64,000 nucleotides of DNA from an uncultured Pseudomonadales bacterium (lineage in GTDB: Bacteria; Pseudomonadota; Gammaproteobacteria; Pseudomonadales; Azotimanducaceae): NCBI GenBank assembly GCA_958296405.1, contig OY282519.1, positions 2,030,132 through 2,094,131 of the forward strand, read 5' to 3'. Below the pieces are notes generated by a model. The model saw only the letters and a list, made by a program, of their open reading frames with translations. It was not told the DNA's origin and did no database searches. Below are positions 33,870 to 42,635 of the stretch, piece by piece (within the stretch, counting starts at the first letter, position 1; each line of letters begins with the position of its first letter). Both the position numbers and the translations under genes were made by a program.

Positions 33870-35794
33870 GCGCGACGCCACCCAAAGTCGCCCGGCATGG
33901 AGCGTGGGCGTCGCCGATCACGGCAGACTTCATCTTGTCCGCTTTCGTGTCGTTCGCCGAATTGCGCTACCGTGACGGCGCCTTCTATTGGCTGGAGGCG
34001 CGCCCGAACGAAGGCGGCCGCTCGGCGCTCGTGTGCTCGCGGGATGGCGAGCGGCGCGACCTCACCCCGGCGCCACTCAATGCGCGCAGCCGCGTGCATG
34101 AATACGGCGGCGGCGCTTTCGCCGTTTCCGACGCCACGGCTTGGTTCGTGAACTTCGAGGATCAGAACATTCACGCGGTGCCGCTGAACGGCTCGGTGGC
34201 CACCCGCGTCACCTTAAGCGATGCCGACGAACGCTTCGGCGGGCTGATCTGGGACGAGCGCCGCGCCAGCCTCATCGCGGTGCGGGAACGGCATGGCGTT
34301 GGCGACGAGGCCAGCAATGACTTGGTGCGCGTCGACGTCGCCGACGGCGCCATCGAAGTGCTGCATAGCGGCCATGATTTCTATGCCGGCGCGTGCCTCT
34401 CGCCTGGCGGCGACAAGCTCGCTTTTCTCGTTTGGGATCATCCCAACATGCCTTGGGACGGCACGCAGCTCATCGTCGCCACGCTCGATGCGGCCGGCGC
34501 CGTGGGCGAAGCCACGGTGGTGGCGGGCGGGGCGGCGGAATCCATCTGCCAACCGGAGTGGATGCACGACCACCGGCTGGCCTACGTCTCGGACGCGAGC
34601 GGTTTCTGGAATCTCCACTGCTATGACGAGTCTGGCGCCTATTGCGCTGTGCCGGACGAAGCCGAGTACGGTGTGCCGCTTTGGAGCCTGGACGCGCGCA
34701 GCTATGTGCCGGTGGGGCCCCGCCATGTGGTGGCGCAGCGCATCGAAGCGGGCGTCGCCGAGCTGGTCGTGGCGGACTTGGACCAGGGCCTCACGTCGCC
34801 GCTCGCCGCGGAGTGCTCAAGCTACCGCAGCCTCGCCCGCACCCCCACCGGCGTCGCATTCATCGGCGGCAGAAGCGACGATGTGGGCGCCGTGCTGGAG
34901 CTTGACACCGCGGCCAGCGAACTCACGCGCTTGGCCGTGGAGGGGCGCGTCGCGTTGCCAGGCGGGGTGCTGTCCGCGCCGCAGTCCATTCGCTTTCCGA
35001 GCGCCGGCGGCGCCGTGGCGCACGGCAACTTCTATCCGCCGCGCAACGCCGGCTTCGCCGCGCCGGAAGCCGATCGGCCGCCGCTGTTGGTGATGAGCCA
35101 CGGCGGTCCGACAGGCGCGGCGTCGCGGGATTTGAGCATGCGCATCCAGTACTACACGTCGCGCGGCTGGGCCGTGTTGGACGTGAACTACGGCGGCAGC
35201 ACAGGTTTCGGGCGCGCCTACCGCGAGCGTCTGGCCGGCAACTGGGGCATCGTGGACGTGGAGGATTGCGCTGCCGGCGCGCGTTTCTTGGCCTTGGAAG
35301 GGCGGGTGGACGCAAACCGCGTGGCCATCCGCGGCGGCAGCGCCGGCGGCTACACCACCTTGGCCGCGCTGGTCTTCACCGACATCTTCAAGGCTGGGGC
35401 CAGCCACTACGGCGTGGGCGACCTCGACAAGCTGGCGCGGGACACGCACAAGTTCGAGTCGCGCTACATTTACAGCCTCGTCGCCAAGGAGGACTTTGCG
35501 GCGCGTTCGCCGGTGACGCACATCGACCGGCTGCGTTGCCCCACGATCTTCTTTCAGGGCGCGGACGACCGCATCGTGCCCCGCAATCAAGCTGAGGCGA
35601 TGTTCGACGCGCTCAAGGCGAAGGGCATTCCGGTGGCGTATCTCCTGTTTGAGGGAGAAGGCCACGGCTTCCGCCGCGCCGAGAACGCCAAGCGCGCCAT
35701 GGAATGTGAACTTGCCTTTTTCAGCAAGGTGTTCGGCCTTGAACCCGCCGATGACCTGCCGCCGTTCAGCGTGGAGAACGCCACGTGGAGTTGA
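33866..35794 (+). CDS. S9-family prolyl oligopeptidase / acylaminoacyl-peptidase-like
   Basis: This 642-aa serine peptidase has a beta-propeller N-terminal half (residues ~20-400, repeated WD-like strands such as RYRDGAFYWLEARP and LAYVSDASGFWNLHCYD). Its C-terminal alpha/beta-hydrolase domain has LVMSHGGPTGAASRD, the nucleophile in IRGGSAGGYTT near 493, the Asp in GADDRIVPRNQ near 568 and the His in EGEGHGFRRAEN near 600. No signal peptide is present, so it would trim short peptides in the cytoplasm. The GTG start overlaps the GNAT stop, and its stop overlaps the ddl start by 10 bases. Confidence 0.92.
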   Translation: MSATPPKVARHGAWASPITADFILSAFVSFAELRYRDGAFYWLEARPNEGGRSALVCSRDGERRDLTPAPLNARSRVHEYGGGAFAVSDATAWFVNFEDQNIHAVPLNGSVATRVTLSDADERFGGLIWDERRASLIAVRERHGVGDEASNDLVRVDVADGAIEVLHSGHDFYAGACLSPGGDKLAFLVWDHPNMPWDGTQLIVATLDAAGAVGEATVVAGGAAESICQPEWMHDHRLAYVSDASGFWNLHCYDESGAYCAVPDEAEYGVPLWSLDARSYVPVGPRHVVAQRIEAGVAELVVADLDQGLTSPLAAECSSYRSLARTPTGVAFIGGRSDDVGAVLELDTAASELTRLAVEGRVALPGGVLSAPQSIRFPSAGGAVAHGNFYPPRNAGFAAPEADRPPLLVMSHGGPTGAASRDLSMRIQYYTSRGWAVLDVNYGGSTGFGRAYRERLAGNWGIVDVEDCAAGARFLALEGRVDANRVAIRGGSAGGYTTLAALVFTDIFKAGASHYGVGDLDKLARDTHKFESRYIYSLVAKEDFAARSPVTHIDRLRCPTIFFQGADDRIVPRNQAEAMFDALKAKGIPVAYLLFEGEGHGFRRAENAKRAMECELAFFSKVFGLEPADDLPPFSVENATWS

Positions 35795-36750
35795 GGGTGG
35801 CTGTGCTCGCCGGCGGCGGCTCGCCGGAAGCCAGCGTCTCGCGTTCGTCCGCTGGGCAGGTGGCGGCAGCATTGCGGGCGCGCCACGAGGATGTGCTGTT
35901 GCTGGAACTCGACGCCAACCTCACTGCGGCGCTGTTGGATTTCGCCCCCGATGTGGTGTTCCCGGTGCTGCACGGCCCGCCGGGTGAGGATGGCACGGTG
36001 CAGGGGTACTTGGAAATGCTCGGCTTGCCCTATGTCGGCAGCGACGTGCGCGGCAGCGCGTTGGGCATGGACAAGCACGCTTCCAAGGCGTTGTTCCGCG
36101 TCGCTGGGCTGCCGGTGCTGGACGAAGTCGCACTCGCGCCGGAGGAGGACTTGGACGCCGCGGTGGCCGCGGTGCAGGAGCGCTTCGGCAGCCGCGTGGT
36201 GGTGAAGCCGAGCCGCCAGGGCTCTGCGTTGGGCGTGACCCCGCTGCCGAATGGAGGCGATTTGCGGGCGCCCGTCGCCGCCGCGCAGCGTTTCGGCGAC
36301 ACGGTGATCGTGGAGCCGTTCGTGCAAGGCCGCGAGATCACGGTGGGTGTCTTGGATTTGCAGGGCGACGCGCCGCAGGCTTGGCCCGCCATCGAGATCA
36401 TCACTGCCCGCGACGAGTGGTACGACTACGAGAACCGCTACACGCCGGGCAAGAGCGAGCACATCATCCCGGCGCCGCTGACGGACGCTGTGACGGCAGC
36501 GGTGCGCGACATCGCCATCGCCGGCCACCAAGCCATCGGCCTGCGCGATCTCTCCAGGGCAGACTTCTTGGTGACGGACCTAGACGACATCTGGCTGTTG
36601 GAGATCAACACCATGCCCGGCATGACGCCCACCAGCCTCTATCCGGATGGCGCCAAGGTCGCCGGGCACGACTTCGAGGCATTGGTCGACGCGCTCGCCC
36701 GCAGCGCGTGGCGACGCGGCGCAAGCCTGCCGCGGGCCTGCTTGGCCTGA
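35785..36750 (+). CDS. ddl: D-alanine--D-alanine ligase
   Basis: This 321-aa ATP-grasp ligase starts VELRVAVLAGGGSPEASVS from GTG at 35785. It contains FPVLHGPPGEDGTVQGYLE (Ddl signature), YVGSDVRGSALGMDKHASK, VVVKPSRQGSALGV, ITARDEWYDYENRYTPG and LLEINTMPGMTPTSL. It joins two D-Ala residues for peptidoglycan precursors. It lies outside any mur/fts cluster and overlaps the S9 peptidase gene, which suggests either a second Ddl (A type) or rearrangement of the mur cluster. The signature residues appear intact. A ~13-residue C-terminal basic extension is seen. Confidence 0.92.
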   Translation: MELRVAVLAGGGSPEASVSRSSAGQVAAALRARHEDVLLLELDANLTAALLDFAPDVVFPVLHGPPGEDGTVQGYLEMLGLPYVGSDVRGSALGMDKHASKALFRVAGLPVLDEVALAPEEDLDAAVAAVQERFGSRVVVKPSRQGSALGVTPLPNGGDLRAPVAAAQRFGDTVIVEPFVQGREITVGVLDLQGDAPQAWPAIEIITARDEWYDYENRYTPGKSEHIIPAPLTDAVTAAVRDIAIAGHQAIGLRDLSRADFLVTDLDDIWLLEINTMPGMTPTSLYPDGAKVAGHDFEALVDALARSAWRRGASLPRACLA

Positions 36751-36814
36751 CCGAACATGTGCCGGCGCCGCTGACAGCCGGCGTTGGACGCCGCTGCCCG
36801 GTTGCACCGCTGAG

Positions 36815-37585
36815 CTACGCGAAGTCCACCCCCACCGGGCAGTGGTCCGAACCAAGGGTGTTTGGCCAGATGAAAGCGTTCGTCACCCGCTTTGCGGCGC
36901 TCGGCGAGGCGAGCACGTAGTCGATCCGCCAGCCCACGTTGTTCTCCCGCGCGCCGCCCCACTGCCGCCACCAAGTGTAGTGTCCGGGCTCGCCGGGATG
37001 CTGGGCGCGGAACGCATCCACCCAACCGGCTTGCAGCCAACGCGACAGCTCCGCCCGTTCCTCGGGCAAGAAGCCGCTCGTCTTTTCGTTGCCCTTGGGG
37101 CGGGCGAGGTCGATGGCTTCGTGGGCGGTGTTGTAGTCACCGACGACGAACACCGGGCCGCGCCGCCGCAGCGCTTGCAGGCGCTTGAAGGCGGCGGCGT
37201 AGAACTCGAGCTTGTAGGGCACCCGGCTGTTGTCGCGGTCCTTGCCGCTGCCCTTGGGGAAGTAGACCGAAGCCACCGAGAGCCGCCCGAAGGAGGCTGC
37301 GATGAAGCGGCCCTCGGCATCGAAGCGGTCCTCCCCCAAGGATGTTTCCACGCGGCTCGGCGCTTGGCGCGAGTAGATGGCGACGCCGCTGTAGCCGAGC
37401 CGCTGCGCCGGCGCGAAGGCGGCGTGCCAGCCTGCCGGCGCCTGCACCTCGGCGGCAAGCTGGCTGGGCAGCGCCCGCACTTCCTGCAGCGCCACGATGT
37501 CCGCGCCGCAGGTGTCGAGGACGCCGAGGAAGCCCTTGCGCACGCAGGCGCGCAGCCCGTTGACGTTCCAACTCATGATGCGCAT
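36815..37585 (-). CDS. xthA: Exodeoxyribonuclease III (AP endonuclease)
   Basis: This 256-aa EEP-fold nuclease starts MRIMSWNVNGLRA and has the catalytic Glu in ALQEVRALPSQ, YSGVAIYSR, FVVGDYNTAHEAIDLARPKGN (catalytic Asp and Asn), and GWRIDYVLAS followed by LGSDHCPVGVDF with the catalytic His. It cuts DNA at abasic sites and removes 3' blocks in base-excision repair. The length is typical. I start at ATG 37585; longer frames upstream are without similarity. It converges with ddl. Confidence 0.94.
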   Translation of the reverse strand: MRIMSWNVNGLRACVRKGFLGVLDTCGADIVALQEVRALPSQLAAEVQAPAGWHAAFAPAQRLGYSGVAIYSRQAPSRVETSLGEDRFDAEGRFIAASFGRLSVASVYFPKGSGKDRDNSRVPYKLEFYAAAFKRLQALRRRGPVFVVGDYNTAHEAIDLARPKGNEKTSGFLPEERAELSRWLQAGWVDAFRAQHPGEPGHYTWWRQWGGARENNVGWRIDYVLASPSAAKRVTNAFIWPNTLGSDHCPVGVDFA

Positions 37586-37788
37586 GGGGTTGTCGCGGCG
37601 GCTCGGTGGTCTCCGGCGGCTATTGTGGCTGCGACGCAGCACGCGGCGCTTCAGCGTCCACGGCGCCATTGTAAGTCGCGAGCGTTGGGTTGGCCCGCCA
37701 ACGTGGATGCCAAAGATGGCGCCGGCAAACCGAACCGCCGGCACGGGGTGGCGGTAAACTACTTTGTCTCCCGCTGTTGGACAGGCCC

Positions 37789-38697
37789 TTGCGTCGCATT
37801 GCCAAGCACCACATCGAGCACTATCACGAACACGGCTACGCGATCGTGGAGGGGTTCCTGAACGCCGACGAGCTCTCCGGCGCGCGGGGCGAGCTGCGCG
37901 ACCTCCTGCCTGGCTGGGTGGAGTACTGCGACGATCCGACCCGGCCGAAGCCCCCGGATTGGGATCGGTCCGGCGGGCCGGGCAACATCTTCGGCCAGCG
38001 TTTCCCATTTCCCGGCACCTTCCTGAACGCCATCACCATGCACCCGGAACTCGTTGAGTTCGCGCGCATGGCGGCTGGCGGCAGCGAGCTCTTCTGCGAG
38101 CAATCGCATCTGCACTTCAAGTGCAAGGGCCATCCGGCGGATCAAGACCAAGCCATGCACTGTGATTACGTCAACCACACGCTCGCCTACCCGCCGAACC
38201 TGCCGGCGTATTGGCAAACGGCATATCTGCTGTACTACTCAGACGTGACCGAGGCGCATGCTCCCACCGCGGTGTGTTCGCGGCAGCACTACCCTGAACG
38301 CATTCTCTGGCCCGCCTACTACAAGCGCGAGCGACGCCCAGAAATCTACGACAACGAGCACCGCATCGTCGTGCCGGCGGGGTCGCTCTTCATTTACAGC
38401 ATGCGCACGTTCCACCGCGGCACGCCGTTTCACGCCGATGTTGGCCGCCTTGGCCAATTCATCACCTATGCGCCGGCGGCTTGGCGCTGGCTCGGCATCG
38501 TCGGCTGGTCTGCCTACGCCATCAAGCGCGAGTTCCGCGACTGGATTGAACAAGCAACGCCGGCGCAGCGCGAGATGCTCGGCTTTCCGCCGCCGGGCCA
38601 TTCCTATTGGACGGCAGAGACCTTGGACGGCGTGAGCGCCCGGTACCGGAACATGGACATGACGCCATATCGGGACGCTTGTAGCCGCGAGGGCTGA
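37789..38697 (+). CDS. Phytanoyl-CoA dioxygenase (PhyH)-family Fe(II)/2-oxoglutarate enzyme
   Basis: This ~302-aa protein has HYHEHGYAIVEGFLNADEL at the N-terminus, typical of PhyH. The iron site shows AMHCDYVNHTL (His-x-Asp) near residue 123 and TFHRGTPFHADVGRLGQF with the distal His and an Arg that could bind 2-oxoglutarate near 205. Such oxygenases hydroxylate lipids, small metabolites or osmolytes. The substrate is unknown. The start is unsettled: TTG at 37789 or 37777, both with weak ribosome-binding sites. It diverges from xthA across ~200 bases with nothing else recognisable. Confidence 0.8.
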   Translation: MRRIAKHHIEHYHEHGYAIVEGFLNADELSGARGELRDLLPGWVEYCDDPTRPKPPDWDRSGGPGNIFGQRFPFPGTFLNAITMHPELVEFARMAAGGSELFCEQSHLHFKCKGHPADQDQAMHCDYVNHTLAYPPNLPAYWQTAYLLYYSDVTEAHAPTAVCSRQHYPERILWPAYYKRERRPEIYDNEHRIVVPAGSLFIYSMRTFHRGTPFHADVGRLGQFITYAPAAWRWLGIVGWSAYAIKREFRDWIEQATPAQREMLGFPPPGHSYWTAETLDGVSARYRNMDMTPYRDACSREG

Positions 38698-38712
38698 ACG
38701 GTCGCAAGTGCC

Positions 38713-40248
38713 GTGGCGAACCTAGCGCTTGAGCTGTGCCGAGACAGGGGCGGTGCATCAACGGCGCCGCGCGCTGGCGGTTGCAGCGCGGGCCGGCAGG
38801 CGAAGCGGGGGCCGGGCCCACACTCGCTTGCGTGGTGGGCGCTTCTCCCCTTCATCCCCTTCGCCCTGGTGGGCTGCTCGCCGGCCATCGACATTGAATC
38901 CTTGCCGGAGGCGGCGGTGCAGCCGGAGCGCATCGTCGGCATTTGGGAGGGCCGTCTGGAAGCGGCGGACCTGCGTATCATTGTGCAGGTGACGCACGCC
39001 AACGGCGCCCTGTCGGCGACATTGGACAGCCCAGACCAAGGCGCCTACGGCATCGTGGTGGACGACGCGCGCTTTGATGGCGAGCGTTTCGCCTTGCACG
39101 TCAAGGCGTTGGCGGCCTCCTACTCCGGCGTCGTGGCCGCGCCGGGGACGCTCGAAGGGGAGTGGCATCAGGGCGTGGGGATGGACCTCAGCCTGGCCAA
39201 GGTGGACAAGCCCTCGGTGCGCCCCCGCCCGCAAACGCCAAAGCCGCCGTTTCCTTACGCTGCGCAGGACATCACGCTGCCGGGCGGGGCGCCGGATGTG
39301 ATGTTGGCCGGCACGTTGACGCTGCCGGCCGGCGGGCCGTTCCCGGCTGTGGTTTTGGTGACCGGCTCCGGGCCGCATGATCGGGACGAGACCTTGCTTG
39401 GCCACAAGCCGTTTGCGGTGCTGGCGGATCACCTGTCGCGCAATGGCGTGGGCGTGTTGCGATATGACGACCGTGGCGTCGGCGCCTCCACCGGCAACTT
39501 TGCGAAAGCCGTCACCAGCGACTTTGCCGCCGATGCCGCGACGGCGGTCGCTTGGCTGCGGCGGCGGGAAGGAATCGACCCACAGCGCGTCGGCGTCATT
39601 GGCCACAGCGAAGGTGGGTTGGTGGCGGCGCAGCTCGCGGCTGAGGACGCCGGCCTCGCCTGCGCGGTGATGTTGGCTGGGCCCGCTGTGTCCGGCGAGG
39701 CGCTGCATCAACGCCAGATTCGTTTAGTGCTCGACGCCGGCTCGACGCCGCTGTTCGATTCCACCATAGAACAGTTTGCCGATCTGCAGGCGACCCTGTA
39801 CGAAGTGGTGCGCGCGCCCGGCACTTGGGAGGAGCGCCGCGCCGCGGGGCTCAAGCGCTACGCCGCCGCGTTGGCAGACTTCAACTTCGTTGAACGCACC
39901 CTGCTGCAGCTCGATGCCGACAGTGCCGCCCTCGTCGATTTCATCGTCTCGCCTTGGTTCCTCGAGTTCCTGAACTACGACCCGCGGGAAGACTTGTTGG
40001 CGGCACGGACGCCGATGCTCGCGCTCTATGGCGAACGAGACCTGCAAGTGCCGCCAGCGCAGAGCGTGCCGGTGATGCAAGCAGTGAACGCCGTGACGGG
40101 CGCCATCGACCTGCGCGTGTTGCCGGGCTTGAACCACCTCTTCCAGACCGCGGAGACGGGTTCGCCGGAGGAATACCCACGCATTGATGAGACCATGGCG
40201 CCGGCGGCCCTGAGGGCCATCGGCGCTTGGGTGTTGGAGAACTGTTGA
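38713..40248 (+). CDS. Alpha/beta hydrolase lipoprotein
   Basis: This 511-aa protein has an unusually long N-region (~37 residues, with KRG) before the hydrophobic segment LAWWALLPFIPFALVGC, whose lipobox LVGC indicates a lipoprotein. A beta domain (~60-170, binding-like) is followed by an alpha/beta hydrolase. VVLVTGSGPHDRDE, RYDDRGVGASTG, the nucleophile in GVIGHSEGGLVAAQ near 301, the Asp in YGERDLQVP and the His in PGLNHLFQ are in order. This resembles the YjcH/BAAT-like bacterial secreted hydrolase group. The start is GTG at 38713; no closer start codon exists before the signal segment. Its stop overlaps the next gene. Confidence 0.82.
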   Translation: MANLALELCRDRGGASTAPRAGGCSAGRQAKRGPGPHSLAWWALLPFIPFALVGCSPAIDIESLPEAAVQPERIVGIWEGRLEAADLRIIVQVTHANGALSATLDSPDQGAYGIVVDDARFDGERFALHVKALAASYSGVVAAPGTLEGEWHQGVGMDLSLAKVDKPSVRPRPQTPKPPFPYAAQDITLPGGAPDVMLAGTLTLPAGGPFPAVVLVTGSGPHDRDETLLGHKPFAVLADHLSRNGVGVLRYDDRGVGASTGNFAKAVTSDFAADAATAVAWLRRREGIDPQRVGVIGHSEGGLVAAQLAAEDAGLACAVMLAGPAVSGEALHQRQIRLVLDAGSTPLFDSTIEQFADLQATLYEVVRAPGTWEERRAAGLKRYAAALADFNFVERTLLQLDADSAALVDFIVSPWFLEFLNYDPREDLLAARTPMLALYGERDLQVPPAQSVPVMQAVNAVTGAIDLRVLPGLNHLFQTAETGSPEEYPRIDETMAPAALRAIGAWVLENC

Positions 40249-40820
40249 GCGCCGCCGACCGTGGCCGTTGGGAGGCGCGCTACCGTGAAGGCGCCTACGC
40301 TGAACGGAAGCAGCCGAGCGGGTGGCTCACAGAGTGGGCCGCGGCCGCGCCGCCGGGACGCGCGTTGGACGTTGCCTGTGGCAGCGGGCGCAACGCGCTC
40401 CACTTGGCCCAACTCGGCTTTGACGTCACCGGTGTGGACGTGGCGCCCACCGCGCTCGCGCAAGCCGCGGCCGCCGCCGCGGCGCGGGGGCTCGCCGCCA
40501 CATGGCTGGAGAGGGACTTGGACGATGGCCTAGGCATCGCCGGCGAGTTCGCCTTCATCGCCATGATCCGCTATGTGGACCAAGCGCTGTTGCGGCAACT
40601 TGGCGGGCGGCTCGCGCCGGGTGGCGTGCTCGTGGTGGAGGAACACTTGCAGACGACGCAGGACGTCGGCGGCCCGCGCAACCCAGTGTTCCGCGTGGCG
40701 CCGGGTGCGTTGCTGGAGGCTGCCGCCGGCCTCGACGTCCTCCACCATTGGGAGGGCGTGACAGCGGACCCGGACGGCGTGGTCATGGCGCTGGCTCGGC
40801 TGGCAGCCAAGCGGCCCTAG
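40245..40820 (+). CDS. Class I SAM-dependent methyltransferase
   Basis: This 191-aa methyltransferase has GRALDVACGSGRNALHLAQLG (motif I) near residue 40, VTGVDVAPTAL (acidic loop), and FAFIAMIRYVDQALL (motif IV region). It resembles the tellurite-resistance/TehB-like and small-molecule methyltransferases. TTG at 40245 overlaps the upstream stop (TTGA) and has GGAG six bases before it. No specific substrate can be named. Confidence 0.83.
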   Translation: MSAADRGRWEARYREGAYAERKQPSGWLTEWAAAAPPGRALDVACGSGRNALHLAQLGFDVTGVDVAPTALAQAAAAAAARGLAATWLERDLDDGLGIAGEFAFIAMIRYVDQALLRQLGGRLAPGGVLVVEEHLQTTQDVGGPRNPVFRVAPGALLEAAAGLDVLHHWEGVTADPDGVVMALARLAAKRP

Positions 40821-40943
40821 CGCCCACGCGCGGTGCCGGCGCCGCGCCGCAGCGCTCGCTCATCAGAGACAGGCTTCTCGCCGGCGCGTTTCCGCTGCTG
40901 TGCCCGGCGCCGTCCCTTGAAGCAAACCCTCGCCAAGCAACAC

Positions 40944-42482
40944 TCAGGCGGACCGGAAGTAACGCTGGTCCGACTGCATGGGCACCACATCGCAGGTTTC
41001 CATGTACCAGCTCAGCATGCGTTCCTTGAGGCCCTGCACGGCGTCTTGGCATGTCGGGTCCAAGATGCGGTTGCGCGTCTCGCCGGGGTCTTCCACCAAG
41101 TCGTAGAACTCGTCCGGCTCAAAGGCGCGTCGGACGTACTTGAAGCGCTCTGTGCGGCACATGGCCGCCTTGGTGTGCGGCAGGCGCTCCGCCTCCTGCA
41201 ACTGAACCGTGATGCGCGGCATGTAGAGGCCGATGGCGGTTTTGCGGAGGGCTTCCGGCGTGCCGGCCGCCAAGCTCTCCCGCTCGCTGGCATGTCCCTC
41301 GCCGCGCAGCCGACCGCCCTCGCAGAAGACCGCGTTGCGATGCGTGCCCGCTGCATCGGCGAACAGGGGCACGAGGCTGCGTCCGAAATGCCAGTAGCCG
41401 CAATCGATGCCGGCCAGGTCGTGCGCGGTGGCGGGAAAGTCAATGAGTTCGATGAGCTGTTCGCGCACGCCGGGTTGCACGTTCACGCTGGCTGGCGGCT
41501 TCATCAGGAAGGGCACCCGCGAGAGGCAGTCTTGGAAGGTGTTTTGCGTCTTTTCCACCAAGCCGTAGTCGCCGGTGAAATCGCCGTGGTCCGAGAAGAC
41601 GAAGATGGCGCTGTCGTCGTAGTGGCCGGTTTCCTTGAGCGCGTCGCGCAACATGCCAAATTGGTGGTCCACGCGGCTGCACATGCCGTAGTAGGTGGCG
41701 CGCAGCTCGCGCCAACGCTCCTCACTCCAGCCGGCGAGGCCTTGGTTGTCACGCATCTCACGCAGCAGCCGCGGCTTGTCGTCCCAAGTTTCGTAGCGGT
41801 GGCGTGCTGGTATCGCGCCGCGTTCCGTGAGCGAATGCCACGGCTCTTCCACGCAGTAGGGCGGGTGGGGGTAGCCGAGGGGCAGGAAGACGCAGACGGG
41901 CTGCTCGCCCTGCCAGCCGCGCAGAAAGTCGATGGCACCGTGGACCATCGCCCAGTCGCTGTCGAACCACACCTCGCCCGGCGGGGTGTCCAACCGCCCT
42001 TTCAGGAAGCTGTAGTAGTTGTCGCCTTCTGGCGCGCCGCGCCACGCGAGGTCGCCGCCGTGGTTGCTGTGGCGGCGCCTCACGCCCCAGCGCTCGTAGT
42101 CCGCCGGCGTGGGGCGAAAGTGGATGTCGCAATGCTCGGCGTAGCCGAGTTGGCCGGGCACCAGGTCATTCTTGCCGCCCCACCACACGAAATAGCCGTT
42201 GTCGCGCAGCGTCTGCAGCAGGTTCGGCTCGCCGAGGCCGGGGTTCAACATCCGGTGCATGGTGCGGTGGCCACGCACATGGGGATACCAACCGGTCATG
42301 AAGGCGCAGCGGCTTGGCGTGCAAACGGTGGCCTGCGCGAAGGCGTTGCGGAACGACACGGCATCTTGCGCTGCGAAACTGTCCAACTGCGGCGTTTGCA
42401 CGGCCGGATGGCCCAGATGCCCCAGCGCGTCGCCGCGCCACTGGTCTGGGTTGAAGATGATGATGTGAGGACGCTTGCTCAT
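40944..42482 (-). CDS. Type I sulfatase (formylglycine-dependent)
   Basis: This 512-aa alkaline-phosphatase-fold sulfatase starts MSKRPHIIIFNPDQWRGDAL (metal ligands normally in the first Asp/Asn) and carries TVCTPSRCAFMTGWYP with C-x-P-S-R at residue 54, the Cys-type site modified to formylglycine. IFVFSDHGDFTGDYGL near 215 supplies further metal ligands. No signal peptide is seen, so it is probably cytoplasmic, which is unusual for sulfatases of free polysaccharides and points to imported small sulfated substrates. The maturase is not in the window. Choline-sulfatase- or heparan-type subgroups are possible. Confidence 0.9.
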   Translation of the reverse strand: MSKRPHIIIFNPDQWRGDALGHLGHPAVQTPQLDSFAAQDAVSFRNAFAQATVCTPSRCAFMTGWYPHVRGHRTMHRMLNPGLGEPNLLQTLRDNGYFVWWGGKNDLVPGQLGYAEHCDIHFRPTPADYERWGVRRRHSNHGGDLAWRGAPEGDNYYSFLKGRLDTPPGEVWFDSDWAMVHGAIDFLRGWQGEQPVCVFLPLGYPHPPYCVEEPWHSLTERGAIPARHRYETWDDKPRLLREMRDNQGLAGWSEERWRELRATYYGMCSRVDHQFGMLRDALKETGHYDDSAIFVFSDHGDFTGDYGLVEKTQNTFQDCLSRVPFLMKPPASVNVQPGVREQLIELIDFPATAHDLAGIDCGYWHFGRSLVPLFADAAGTHRNAVFCEGGRLRGEGHASERESLAAGTPEALRKTAIGLYMPRITVQLQEAERLPHTKAAMCRTERFKYVRRAFEPDEFYDLVEDPGETRNRILDPTCQDAVQGLKERMLSWYMETCDVVPMQSDQRYFRSA

Positions 42483-42635
42483 GGCTTTGGCTGGCTGCTC
42501 TCCAAGGGTTGTCACGGTTGCGCCCGCCACCGCTCAGGTCGGGCGCGGCTGCGCGGATGCGGGGCTATCATGGGCGGGCGCGGCGATTTGGCAAGCCATC
42601 GCCGCGCTTCGCCCAATCGCTAGGAGGCCGGCATC

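Noticed and set aside
40833-42623. A 596-codon plus-strand open frame
   Set aside because: It is the shadow of the sulfatase gene on the minus strand, which has clear catalytic motifs.
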